A stretch of DNA of 16,080 nucleotides. It comes from Streptomyces katrae. Lineage in GTDB: Bacteria; Actinomycetota; Actinomycetes; Streptomycetales; Streptomycetaceae. A model generated the notes under the pieces. The model was not told the origin of the DNA. It was given only the letters and a program-made list of their open reading frames with translations, and searched no databases. The stretch covers positions 1 to 16,080 of the forward strand of contig NZ_JNZY01000071.1 in assembly GCF_000717655.1 (NCBI RefSeq), in the 5' to 3' direction. The position numbers and the translations under genes were made by a program. Positions 1-7,088 of the stretch are shown in pieces. How positions within the stretch are numbered: the stretch's first letter is position 1; each line of letters starts with the position of its first letter.

Positions 1-90
1 GGGTCGGCGCGGGCCGGGTGGGCGCGGGCCGGGTGGGCGCGGGCCGGGTGGGCGGGGTCGGCGCGGGCCGGGTGGGCGCGGGCCGGGTCA
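1..90. repeat. 15-bp GC-rich tandem repeat
   Basis: A 15-bp unit close to GGGTGGGCGCGGGCC is repeated. Full copies begin at 1, 16, 31, 55 and 70, a truncated 9-bp copy lies at 46-54, and a last partial copy starts at 85. The copies at 1 and 55 share a single G-to-C change at position 5 of the unit, so the array looks like a higher-order duplication of about 54 bp. It runs into the stop codon of the lipoprotein gene (88-90) on the minus strand. The unit length is a multiple of three, so the array could belong to a coding sequence continuing beyond the window, but nothing here shows that. The left edge is cut by the window. Confidence 0.85.
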
Positions 91-1008
91 CCGGACGAGG
101 AGCTGGGTCAGGACGAGGCGGGACTCGTGGGTCTCGACCTCGAAGAGGCCGCTGCGGTCGGCCGTCAGGACCAGGGTGGCCTCCTGGCCTGCCGGCAGGG
201 CGAGTTCCTTGTCGTAGCCGTGGACGTGCAGGGTGTCCGCGCGGTCGCTGGTGACGCGCAGGGCGATGCGCTCGCCGCGCCGCAGCTCGGTGCGGCCGGG
301 GGCGGGGGTGACCTTGCCGTCCCGGACGGTGAGGGTGACGGTGCGGCCGGCCTGCGCTTCCGGCGACGGCGGTACCGGGGGCGAGGGCTGCGCCGGCGGT
401 GAGGTGTGGCTGTGGCCGGCCTCGCCTGGGGCGGTGGCGGTGAGCTGGGCGGTGCCCTCCACCGGCTTGCCGGCGACGGTCCAGGCGGTGTGGTCGTCCG
501 CGTAGAGGCGGACGGTCAGGGTGTGCGCGCCCTCGGGGACCTGCGCGGCGGGCAGATGGAACCAGGGGCCGTACAACCGGGCCAGCTTGCGGCCGTCGAG
601 CTCCAGGTGCGCGTGGCCGGCGCCCGGGAGGGCGGCGCCGCCGGTGCTGTCGGGGGTGAAGCGGAAGTTCTTCACCGTCAGCTGGAGGTTCCAGCCGTCC
701 TCGGAGTCGGGGCGGGCGGCGAGCTGCACCTGCGGCGCGCCCTCGGCCGGGACCTGGCGGAGCCGGTGGCCGGTGGGGTCCCGGGCCTCGAGCAGGGTGC
801 CTGCGCTGCCGGTGGCCTGCTCGTGGCTGGTGCCGGGCTTGTGGTGGGTGGTGGCCCGCCCGCCACAGCCCGTCGCCGCGCCGCCGACGAGCAGGAGCAC
901 CAGCGTCAGCAGGGCTGCGGTTCGGGCCCGCCGCCGCGTCCGCGCCCCGGGGGGCGGCACCCCGCAGCCGTCGCACCCGATGGGATGTCCGGTCCGGCCG
1001 TCGCTCAC
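88..1008 (-). CDS. Cupredoxin-like secreted lipoprotein
   Basis: 306 residues from a GTG start at 1008, supported by an AGGAGG ribosome-binding site just upstream. After an unusually long N-terminus (about 30 residues, with a CxxC at 12-15 and an arginine cluster at 23-29) comes a hydrophobic segment at 31-46 ending in a lipobox-like AATGC. Cys48 is the probable lipidated residue, which would anchor the protein outside the membrane. Residues about 95-190 (GWNLQLTVKNFRFTP, GHAHLELDG, YGPWFHLP) resemble a beta-sandwich domain common in periplasmic and copper-associated proteins. A Ser/Pro/His-rich linker at 193-220 leads to a C-terminal cupredoxin-like fold at 221-306 (HVHGYD, ETHES). The usual type-1 copper cysteine is absent there, so a blue-copper site is unlikely, though the histidines could bind metal. 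It lies 91 bp downstream of the beta-helix gene on the same strand and is probably co-transcribed. Its exact function is unknown. Confidence 0.85.
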   Translation of the reverse strand: MSDGRTGHPIGCDGCGVPPPGARTRRRARTAALLTLVLLLVGGAATGCGGRATTHHKPGTSHEQATGSAGTLLEARDPTGHRLRQVPAEGAPQVQLAARPDSEDGWNLQLTVKNFRFTPDSTGGAALPGAGHAHLELDGRKLARLYGPWFHLPAAQVPEGAHTLTVRLYADDHTAWTVAGKPVEGTAQLTATAPGEAGHSHTSPPAQPSPPVPPSPEAQAGRTVTLTVRDGKVTPAPGRTELRRGERIALRVTSDRADTLHVHGYDKELALPAGQEATLVLTADRSGLFEVETHESRLVLTQLLVR

Positions 1009-1099
1009 TGCACTCCTCCTTCGGTCATGCCGTCCCCGACGCCCCGCCCGCCTCGGCCCACGGGGTCAAGGCCGGCGGTTGAGCGGGTGGGGTCGGGCG

Positions 1100-3214
1100 T
1101 CATGCCGCGTCCGGGGTGGCTTCGGTGTGCAGGGCCGGTGCCGGGCCGGCCGGGACCGGGGAGCGATCGCCCGCCGGGTCGCTGCCCGGGCCGGCCGGGG
1201 CGGGGTCCGGGCGGGAGGCGGCGATGGTGGCCCAGAGGGCCCAGGGGATCGCGAGGAGGGCGCGGAGCCAGGAGGGGCCGACGGGAATCCAGGGGATCAT
1301 CAGGACGGCCTTGTCGAAGGCATCGAGCAGGGTGAGGGCCGCCAGCAGCAGGGTCAGCCGCGCCAGCCAGGGGCGGCCGGGGCGCAGCGCGATGCCCGCG
1401 CCCGTCCACCACAGGCCCAGCAGGAGCAGGGCCAGGGCGGGTACGATGGTCCCCACGAGCGGCATCGTGGAGCCGGCCACGTCCAGCGCCAGCCCGGCCA
1501 GGCCGAGCAGCGAGGCCGCCGTTCCCAGCCGGGACCCGCGCAGGCGGCGCCACCACAGCACCCCGCCCACGAGCAGCAGCACCGCCGCCGCGGCCAGCGC
1601 GATCTGCGTCTCCACCCGTTCCAGGCCGCGCGCCCCGTACCAGTCACAGCCGGCCGGGAGCTTGCGCGCCTGCACGCTGTAGTCGGCGCAGACCAGCAGC
1701 TGGGCGAGTTTCACCGGTTCACCGACCAGGCGGGCCGAGGCGCCCGACACCTCGCCACGGCGGTCGCCGCAGTGCGGGAGCGTGCCCGGGGTGGAGCCGT
1801 CGGGCCCGGGCTGCCAGCAGTTCCCGCGGCCCTGGCCGTCCCACCACACGTCCATGCCGTTGGGGCGGGACGCCCCCGACTTGTCCTTGCCGAGGGTGTT
1901 GGCGGCGTAGCGGTTGTGGTGGGAGGTGTCCGCCTGCTTCGACCACTCCTCCTCGCCGCGGATGAACGCCGGGACGGCCGAGAGGAAGAAGGCAGCGCGC
2001 CGGTGCCCGTACACCCAGTTGTTCTCGTAGACGTTCCAGTTGCCGCCGGCGGTGATGATGCCGGTGCCCGGCGGCATGGAGATCTGCGGGCAGACCACCC
2101 CCTGCTCGTAGCCGCGCTCGATCGGCGGCTTGGCACAGGTCCCGTCGGCGACGTACCCGTAGTAGTCGGCGTTGTTGTCGTGGATCAGGTTCCGCTCGAA
2201 CTTGGCGTGGTTCTGCGGGAGTCCGGGGTGCCCGGGGAAGGCGCTGTCCATCGAGGCGCCTCCCATGTTCTGGTCGAACTCGTTGTCGTGGACCCAGACG
2301 GAGTCGCCCGCCGTGCCGGAGTAGCCGACCATGTTGTGATGGCTGTGGCAGCCGGTGATCTCGATGGAGTAGCGCGGGACGTCGTAGCCGCGTCCGTCGT
2401 TGATGTTCGAGGCACTGCCCGGGTAGATGCCGGAGTCGCCGTTCCCGTACGACTCGCAGTTCTTGTAGAGCCCGTGGTCGCTGGCGAAGGTCAGGAAGCC
2501 GTACTCGTCGTTCCACCGGGTCAGCACGTCGTCGATGACGAACCCGTCGCCCGCGAGGACGTACAGCGAGTTGAACGTGGTGCGCTGCGCGGTGAAGTTG
2601 CGGAAGTAGATGCCGTTCGACTTGTCGGCGCGGATGGCGTTCAGCTTCTGGTACTTGGCGTCGATGACGACGTCGAGGCGTGAAGCGCCCGTGCCTTCTA
2701 TCTGCAGGTCCGTCTTGCCGAGGATCGCGACGAGGTTCTGGTTGTGCCGGCACTGCACCTGCTGCTCGTACGTCAGGATCTGGTAGCCGAGCGAGGAGTC
2801 GGGGGCCTTCAGCGCGGCGCACTCCCCGGCGGGTTTCGGCAGTGCGGGCTCCTCCTCGTACAGGCCGGGGAGGATCGCGATGTTCATGCCGGGCCGGTCC
2901 ACGGCGTCGACGGCTTCCTGGAGGTGCCGGTAGCCGCTCTTCTCGCACCGCTCGTACAGGGCGAGGTTGCGCTGCTTCAGCTCCTCGGGGAAGGCGGATG
3001 TCCGGCGTTCGAAGGCCGGCCGGTCGGTCTTGCAGACCAGCAGGTCGGGCTCGGCCTTCCGGTACTGCGGCACGGATCCGGAGCCGTCCGGGAGGGCCAC
3101 GGGGCGCTCCTCGTGCGCGCTGGCGGCGGGCGCGGCGGCGAGGAGGGACAGGAGAGCGAGGAGGGCGGCGAGGAGCGCCGCCGGCACGGCAGGGAACCTG
3201 CGGGTCCACGACAT
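1100..3214 (-). CDS. Secreted right-handed beta-helix protein with C-terminal membrane domain
   Basis: 704 residues from the ATG at 3214. This start was preferred to further-upstream in-frame starts because it gives a textbook signal peptide (MSWTRR, a hydrophobic core to about residue 30, and cleavage after ASA near 33). Residues about 35-500 are rich in short repeating turns with N, G and H (NGIYFRNF, YVLAGDGFVIDDV, SIEITGCHSHHNMVGYSG, VHDNEFDQN, FERNLIHDNNADYYGY, VYENNWVYGHR). This is the pattern of a parallel beta-helix of the NosD/pectate-lyase type. Several cysteines suggest disulfides. From about 527 to 657 there are four or five predicted membrane helices, followed by a Pro/Ala-rich tail. 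The fold predicts an extracellular solenoid tethered to the membrane. No catalytic site can be assigned. It probably forms an operon with the downstream cupredoxin-like lipoprotein, which suggests a joint cell-surface role, perhaps in metal or polysaccharide handling; that is inference. Confidence 0.85.
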   Translation of the reverse strand: MSWTRRFPAVPAALLAALLALLSLLAAAPAASAHEERPVALPDGSGSVPQYRKAEPDLLVCKTDRPAFERRTSAFPEELKQRNLALYERCEKSGYRHLQEAVDAVDRPGMNIAILPGLYEEEPALPKPAGECAALKAPDSSLGYQILTYEQQVQCRHNQNLVAILGKTDLQIEGTGASRLDVVIDAKYQKLNAIRADKSNGIYFRNFTAQRTTFNSLYVLAGDGFVIDDVLTRWNDEYGFLTFASDHGLYKNCESYGNGDSGIYPGSASNINDGRGYDVPRYSIEITGCHSHHNMVGYSGTAGDSVWVHDNEFDQNMGGASMDSAFPGHPGLPQNHAKFERNLIHDNNADYYGYVADGTCAKPPIERGYEQGVVCPQISMPPGTGIITAGGNWNVYENNWVYGHRRAAFFLSAVPAFIRGEEEWSKQADTSHHNRYAANTLGKDKSGASRPNGMDVWWDGQGRGNCWQPGPDGSTPGTLPHCGDRRGEVSGASARLVGEPVKLAQLLVCADYSVQARKLPAGCDWYGARGLERVETQIALAAAAVLLLVGGVLWWRRLRGSRLGTAASLLGLAGLALDVAGSTMPLVGTIVPALALLLLGLWWTGAGIALRPGRPWLARLTLLLAALTLLDAFDKAVLMIPWIPVGPSWLRALLAIPWALWATIAASRPDPAPAGPGSDPAGDRSPVPAGPAPALHTEATPDAA

Positions 3215-3221
3215 GCGCGTG

Positions 3222-3227
3222 AGAGTA
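3222..3227 (-). promoter_or_regulatory. Possible -10 element for the beta-helix gene (leaderless)
   Basis: On the minus strand TACTCT is followed by exactly 7 nt and then the chosen ATG. No Shine-Dalgarno sequence is visible in front of that ATG. The hexamer fits a Streptomyces -10 box (TANNNT) and would place the transcript start at or next to the start codon. No clear -35 is seen, so the call is tentative. Confidence 0.4.
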
Positions 3228-3303
3228 GAGCAATGTTCATCTTTTTGGACCCCCCGCGGCATCGCCTTTTCGGTCCCTCGCGACATCGCGATTCACGGGG
3301 GCA

Positions 3304-3332
3304 TTGACGGGCGGGCCACGGAATCCTACTGT
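3304..3332 (+). promoter_or_regulatory. sigma70/HrdB-type promoter of hmgA
   Basis: TTGACG at 3304-3309 and TACTGT at 3327-3332 are separated by 17 nt, an almost ideal vegetative promoter. Transcription would start near 3339 and leave a leader of about 36 nt. The hmgA ATG at 3375 has a GGGAG ribosome-binding site 5 nt upstream. The -10 box lies inside the inverted repeat described separately. Confidence 0.7.
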
Positions 3333-3347
3333 CGACCATAGGATTCC
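3320..3347. promoter_or_regulatory. Inverted-repeat operator over the hmgA promoter
   Basis: GGAATCCTA (3320-3328) and its exact reverse complement TAGGATTCC (3339-3347) are separated by 10 nt with GTCGAC at the centre. The left arm overlaps the -10 box and the right arm covers the predicted transcript start. This is the geometry of a repressor site. The most economical candidate repressor is the GntR/UTRA protein encoded just after hmgA. The spacing is wider than most GntR sites, so another regulator is possible. Confidence 0.6.
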
Positions 3348-3374
3348 TTTGGCAGCCACAGAGCGGGAGTACCC

Positions 3375-4697
3375 ATGAGCGAGCAGGCCGAGCAGGCCAG
3401 GAAGACGGCGGAGGCACTGGAGTACCTCACCGGCTTCGGCAACGAGCACAGCTCGGAGGCCGTCCCCGGCGCCCTGCCGCCCGGCCGCAACTCGCCCCAG
3501 CGCGCCCCCCTCGGCCTTTACGCGGAACAGCTCAGCGGCAGCGCCTTCACCGAGCCGCGGGCCCACAACCGCCGCTCCTGGCTCTACCGGATCCGCCCCT
3601 CGGCGGCCCACCCGCCCTTCGCCCGCATCGACAACGGCGCCCTGCGCTCCGCGCCCTTCACCGAGGCCCCGGCGGACCCCAACCGGCTCCGCTGGAACCC
3701 GCTCCCCGACGCGGCGCCCGGCACCGACTTCCTGGCGGGCCTGTGGACGCTGGGCGGCAACGGCGACGCCACCCAGCGCACCGGGATGGCCATCCACCTC
3801 TACTCCGCCAACGCCTCGATGACCGACCGGGTCTTCAGCGACTCCGACGGCGAGCTGCTGATCGTCCCCGAGCGCGGCGGCCTGCTGCTGCGCACCGAGC
3901 TCGGCATGCTCAGCGCCGGCCCCGGCGAGGTCGCCCTGATCCCGCGCGGCGTGCGCTTCCGCGTCGAGCTCCTGGACGACGACGCCCGCGGGTACGTCTG
4001 CGAGAACTACGGCCGCCCCTTCGAGCTGCCGGACCTGGGCCCGATCGGCGCCAACGGCCTCGCCGCCGCACGCGACTTCCGCGCCCCGGTGGCCGCGTAC
4101 GAGGACAGCGAGCGCCCGACCGAGGTGGTCAACAAGTTCTGCGGCAACCTCTGGGCCGCCACCTACGACCACTCCCCGCTCGACGTGGTCGCCTGGTACG
4201 GCACGCACACCCCGTACGTGTACGACCTGCGCCGTTTCAACGTCCTGGGCTCGATCAGCTACGACCACCCCGACCCGTCGATCTTCACCGTGCTGACCTC
4301 GCCCTCCGACACCCCGGGGCTGGCCGGCGTGGACTTCGTGGTCTTCGCCCCGCGCTGGCTCGTCGGCGAGGACACCTTCCGCCCGCCGTACTTCCACCGG
4401 AACGTCATGAGCGAGTACATGGGCCTGATCGAGGGCGCGTACGACGCCAAGGCGGAAGGCTTCGTCCCCGGCGGGGGCTCGCTGCACAACATGATGTCCG
4501 CGCACGGACCGGACCGGGAGACCTTCGACAGGGCGAGCGCCGCCGAGCTGAAGCCGCAGAAGATCGACGACGGTCTGGCCTTCATGTTCGAGACCCGCTG
4601 GCCCATCACCGCCACCACCCAGGCGGCCGGCGCCGATCACCTCCAGCGCGGCTACGACGACGTCTGGCAGGGGCTCCAGCGCCACTTCCGCGCCTAG
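3375..4697 (+). CDS. hmgA: Homogentisate 1,2-dioxygenase
   Basis: 440 residues, the usual length for the family. The cytosolic Fe(II) enzyme opens the ring of homogentisate to 4-maleylacetoacetate in tyrosine and phenylalanine breakdown. The N-terminus carries the family signature [12 protein letters not shown] (17-28). The iron ligands of the human enzyme (His335, Glu341, His371) correspond at a constant offset of six to His341 (YFHRN), Glu347 (SEYMG) and His377 (SAHGPD). The catalytic base His292 corresponds to His298 (YDHPD). Nothing is missing, so the enzyme should be active. The ATG at 3375 has GGGAG upstream and a good promoter. The next gene, a GntR regulator, starts 43 bp after the stop on the same strand, so the two are probably co-transcribed and the regulator may control this promoter. 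Loss of this enzyme typically gives brown pyomelanin from accumulated homogentisate. No maleylacetoacetate isomerase or fumarylacetoacetase is encoded in this window. Confidence 0.97.
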   Translation: MSEQAEQARKTAEALEYLTGFGNEHSSEAVPGALPPGRNSPQRAPLGLYAEQLSGSAFTEPRAHNRRSWLYRIRPSAAHPPFARIDNGALRSAPFTEAPADPNRLRWNPLPDAAPGTDFLAGLWTLGGNGDATQRTGMAIHLYSANASMTDRVFSDSDGELLIVPERGGLLLRTELGMLSAGPGEVALIPRGVRFRVELLDDDARGYVCENYGRPFELPDLGPIGANGLAAARDFRAPVAAYEDSERPTEVVNKFCGNLWAATYDHSPLDVVAWYGTHTPYVYDLRRFNVLGSISYDHPDPSIFTVLTSPSDTPGLAGVDFVVFAPRWLVGEDTFRPPYFHRNVMSEYMGLIEGAYDAKAEGFVPGGGSLHNMMSAHGPDRETFDRASAAELKPQKIDDGLAFMFETRWPITATTQAAGADHLQRGYDDVWQGLQRHFRA

Positions 4698-4740
4698 TAT
4701 CACTAAGCGCCCCACGCCCCGTCCGTACGGAGAACCACCC

Positions 4741-5490
4741 GTGACCGCCTTCGCCCCCGACTCGCTGGTGCTCAACCGGAAGCTGCCGCTCTGGTACCAG
4801 GTGTCACAGTCGTTGCGCGCCTCGATACTGGGGCGCACCCCGGACGCCTCGCTGCGCCTGCCCACCGAGGAGCAGCTCGCCGAGCACTACGGGGTGAGCG
4901 TGCTGACCATGCGCCAGGCGCTCAAGGAACTCGAGGGCGAGGGGCTGATCAGCCGGCACCGGCGCCGCGGCACGTTCATCGAGCCGGGTGCGCGGCGCGG
5001 GGCGCCGGTACGGCTGCTGGGTTCGGTCGATGCGATCGTGGCGCAGCAGTCGGGCGACCGTACGACGATTCTCGGCCGCGAGCGGACGGCGGTGTCCGGG
5101 GAGCTGCTGGAGCACTTCCCGGACACGGCCGAGGTGGTCACGTACCGCCGGCTGCGCCACGACGGCGAGAGCGGCGAGCCGACCAACTGGGCGGAGAACG
5201 CGGTCCGCCCGGAGGTCGCCGAGGCGGTGGACCTGGCCGATCTGGCGCGCTGGCCGATGACCAAGGTGCTGCGTGACGTGGTGGGCGTGCGGATCAGCCG
5301 GATCACGGACACGGTCGAGGCGCGGCTGGCCGACCCGGAGACGGCCGAGCTGCTCCAGGTGCCGCTGCTCAGCCCGATCCTGCACTACACGGGCGTGACG
5401 TACGACGAGGACGGCCGGGTCGTGGACGTCGCGCGGATCCGCTACCGGGGCGACCGGTTCTCGTTCACGGTGACCGTCGACGCCACCTGA
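4741..5490 (+). CDS. GntR-family (HutC/UTRA type) transcriptional regulator
   Basis: 249 residues from a GTG at 4741 with GGAG 8 nt upstream. Residues about 15-82 form the GntR winged helix-turn-helix (PLWYQVSQSLRASIL, LPTEEQLAEHYGVSVLTMRQALKELEGEGLISRHRRRGTFI). Residues about 90-247 match the UTRA ligand-binding domain of the HutC subfamily (VTYRRLRHDGE, TVEARLADPETAELLQVPLLSPILHYTGVTYDEDGRVVDVARIRYRGDRFSFTV). Such proteins are usually repressors released by a small metabolite. Its position 43 bp behind hmgA and the inverted repeat over the hmgA promoter suggest that it controls its own operon in response to homogentisate or a related aromatic acid. That link is inference. Confidence 0.92.
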   Translation: MTAFAPDSLVLNRKLPLWYQVSQSLRASILGRTPDASLRLPTEEQLAEHYGVSVLTMRQALKELEGEGLISRHRRRGTFIEPGARRGAPVRLLGSVDAIVAQQSGDRTTILGRERTAVSGELLEHFPDTAEVVTYRRLRHDGESGEPTNWAENAVRPEVAEAVDLADLARWPMTKVLRDVVGVRISRITDTVEARLADPETAELLQVPLLSPILHYTGVTYDEDGRVVDVARIRYRGDRFSFTVTVDAT

Positions 5491-5495
5491 CCCCT

Positions 5496-5513
5496 GCCGG
5501 GCTCCTGCCCGGC
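5496..5513 (+). terminator. Hairpin after the hmgA-GntR unit
   Basis: A perfect 7-bp stem GCCGGGC/GCCCGGC with a 4-nt TCCT loop begins 6 nt after the regulator stop codon. There is no T-tract, which is common for Streptomyces terminators. It lies in a convergent intergenic region and could act in both directions. Confidence 0.55.
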
Positions 5514-5520
5514 CCCGGTC

Positions 5521-5575
5521 CGGCCGCAGCGCCGTACCCGCGAGGGGCCCGGCCGCAGCGCCGTACCCGCCAGGG
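5521..5575. repeat. Two direct copies of a ~26-bp sequence between convergent genes
   Basis: The 21 bp at 5521-5541 recur exactly at 5550-5570 (period 29), and similarity continues for about five bases with one mismatch. The sequence begins CGGCCGCAGCGCCG. It lies between the regulator's hairpin and the stop codon of the small acidic protein gene. It may simply be a local duplication; no function is visible. Confidence 0.8.
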
Positions 5576-5740
5576 CTACTTCTCCTCGTCGTCCTTGCCT
5601 CGCTCGCCCTCCGCCTGCGACGGCGTGGTCCGCATCGTCTGCGGGTGGTGGCGCTGCATCTTCTCCTTCTCGTCCATGTCCTCGTCGAGCCGCTCGCCCT
5701 CGGCCTGCGACGGAGTCGAGTATTCGTCGTACTGACTCAT
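5576..5740 (-). CDS. Small acidic protein with duplicated TPSQAEGER motif
   Basis: 54 residues from the ATG at 5740, preceded by GGAGGAGG at an ideal distance. The protein is highly charged, hydrophilic and has no cysteine. The nonapeptide TPSQAEGER occurs at 9-17 and again at 39-47. The two copies are joined by a Lys/Glu/Asp/Met-rich, His-containing spacer, and the tail is GKDDEEK. This composition suggests an intrinsically disordered protein, perhaps a stress, hydration or binding-hub type; no known domain is recognised. The gene diverges from the orphan specificity-domain gene, with 127 bp between the two starts. I believe similar small proteins are widespread in Streptomyces, but that was not checked. 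Confidence 0.8.
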   Translation of the reverse strand: MSQYDEYSTPSQAEGERLDEDMDEKEKMQRHHPQTMRTTPSQAEGERGKDDEEK

Positions 5741-5854
5741 GACCGCCTCCTCCTCGACATCGGAACATATCCGTACATAGGGAGCGTAGCTCTTCGGCAT
5801 GGACCCAGCCCGGCCGGGCTGGCGCCCGCACCCCCGGCCGCCGCCCGCCGTCGC

Positions 5855-5860
5855 TACCAT
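5855..5860 (+). promoter_or_regulatory. Possible -10 element of the specificity-domain gene (leaderless)
   Basis: TACCAT is followed by exactly 7 nt and then the GTG at 5868. There is no good ribosome-binding site before that GTG. The arrangement fits a leaderless transcript. No -35 hexamer is obvious in the very GC-rich sequence upstream. Confidence 0.4.
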
Positions 5861-5867
5861 CTGGCGG

Positions 5868-7028
5868 GTGAGCGAAGACGTACCGCTGCTGGACGATCTG
5901 ATGCCCTGGGCCGTGGGCGGCCTGCGCCTGGGCCGGACCTGGGTGGCGGCCCCCGACCCCGCGGCGCTGCGCGCCCGCTGGGCGGCCCTGACCGGCACCG
6001 AAGGGGCCGAGCGGGACCGGCTGTTCCGCCCGACCCGGACCCGCACGCCCACCACCGGCGCGGCCGCGCTGCCCGGCCGCCGCTCGCCGGCGACCGCCCG
6101 CTTCGCCGATGCGCCGGGCCCCTGCCCGGAGCCCGTACGGGTGCTGCGCGATCCCTTCGACGAGCAGTGGCTGCTGCCCGACCAGCGGCTCATCGACATG
6201 GCCCGCCCGGAGCTGTGGCGGGTCCTGGACGAGCACCAGCTCTTCGCCGTGGAGGCCCCGGAGCTGCTGGTCACCGCACATCTCCCGGTCGGCCGCCTGG
6301 GCCGGATCCGCCCGCTGCACCGGCGCCCCGGCGGCGCCGAGCCCAATCTCGCGCCGGGCCTGCTGGCGCTGCTGGGCGAGCGCTACGGCGGCCGGGCCAC
6401 CCCGCAGGACGTGCTGTGCTGGGTCCTCGCGGCGGGCCGCCCCGGCCCCCGGGGGTACGAGGTCCCGCTGACCGGCGACCCCGGGCGCTGGCGGGCCGGG
6501 CTGGAGCTCGGGCACCGGCTGCTCACCGTCCAGCTGCGCGGCGGACCCGGCGCCGAGCCGCCCCGGCTGCCGGGCGGGCGGCGCCCGTACGTCCGCTCGG
6601 CGGTCCAGGCCTGGCCGGAGGGGCTCGCGTACGACCCGGAGACCGAGACGCTGCGCCTCGGGGCCGGGACGGTCTCCCCCGTACCGCCGGGCGCCTGGGA
6701 GTACGAGGTACAGGGCGGTACGCGGGTACTGGAGGCCTGGTTCGCGGCCCGGACCGCCCACCGGGATCCTGAGGCCGACGGGCTGGACGCGCTCGGGCCT
6801 GCCGAGTGGCCGCAGGCCTGGACCTCGGAGCTGCTGGCACTGGTGACCACCTTGGCGCTGCTGGCCGATCTGGCCCCGGAGCGGGCGGCGTTCACCCCCG
6901 GGCCGCTGCTGGCGGCCGCCGAGCTGGCCGCCGCGGGCGTGCTGCCGCCGCCGCGCTGGGCCCGCCGCCCGGCCTCGGTCCTGGACCACCACGAGGAGGG
7001 CCCGGGCGGCCAGTTCGCCCTGCTCTGA
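5868..7028 (+). CDS. Orphan type ISP restriction-modification specificity-domain protein
   Basis: 386 residues from the GTG at 5868. An upstream in-frame ATG at 5799 was rejected because it adds only a Pro/Arg-rich stretch. The sequence resembles the C-terminal target-recognition (specificity) part of single-chain type ISP restriction-modification enzymes: PFDEQWLLPDQRLIDMARPELW (about 96-117), YGGRATPQDVLCWVLAA (173-189), YDPETETLRLG (255-265) and GAWEYEVQGGTRVLEAW (275-291). The last two match the family pattern of a short beta-hairpin followed by 'P..vW.y.igGy.vL..Wl'. No SAM-binding motif, NPPY catalytic motif, helicase or nuclease is present in this protein or its neighbours. It cannot cut or methylate DNA alone. 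It may be a domesticated sequence-specific DNA-binding or regulatory protein, or may pair with a methylase elsewhere. Codon use matches its neighbours and there are no mobile-element traces. Confidence 0.82.
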   Translation: MSEDVPLLDDLMPWAVGGLRLGRTWVAAPDPAALRARWAALTGTEGAERDRLFRPTRTRTPTTGAAALPGRRSPATARFADAPGPCPEPVRVLRDPFDEQWLLPDQRLIDMARPELWRVLDEHQLFAVEAPELLVTAHLPVGRLGRIRPLHRRPGGAEPNLAPGLLALLGERYGGRATPQDVLCWVLAAGRPGPRGYEVPLTGDPGRWRAGLELGHRLLTVQLRGGPGAEPPRLPGGRRPYVRSAVQAWPEGLAYDPETETLRLGAGTVSPVPPGAWEYEVQGGTRVLEAWFAARTAHRDPEADGLDALGPAEWPQAWTSELLALVTTLALLADLAPERAAFTPGPLLAAAELAAAGVLPPPRWARRPASVLDHHEEGPGGQFALL

Positions 7029-7034
7029 CGGACC

Positions 7035-7050
7035 GCCCCGCGGGGCCTTT
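7035..7050 (+). terminator. Hairpin terminator after the specificity-domain gene
   Basis: The perfect palindrome GCCCCGCGGGGC (7035-7046) is followed by CTTT, 6 nt after the stop codon at 7028. It lies between convergent genes, since the TetR gene ends at 7089 on the other strand. Confidence 0.55.
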
Positions 7051-7088
7051 CCGCACGGACCCGCGTCACCCCCGCGCACGCACCCGCG

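Noticed and set aside
521..2683. A 720-codon open frame on the plus strand opposite the lipoprotein and beta-helix genes.
   Set aside because: Its product is Arg/Pro/Gly/Ala-rich without any domain, and it runs antisense to two well-supported genes. Long shadow frames are expected at this G+C content.
3215..3286. A start for the beta-helix protein at 3286, adding 24 residues.
   Set aside because: The extension puts polar residues before an otherwise perfect signal peptide starting at 3214.
3278..3291. Two TCGCGA palindromes two bases apart between the divergent promoters.
   Set aside because: Six-base self-complementary GC-rich words are common here, and they do not align with either promoter in an informative way.
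3237..4865. A 542-codon open frame on the minus strand opposite hmgA.
   Set aside because: HmgA on the other strand is unambiguous with all catalytic residues. The antisense product is low-complexity Val/Gly/Ala.
5442..7079. A long minus-strand open frame opposite the specificity-domain gene.
   Set aside because: Its composition is Arg/Gly/Pro/Gln-rich and it overlaps the clearly better small-protein gene and the domain-bearing plus-strand gene.
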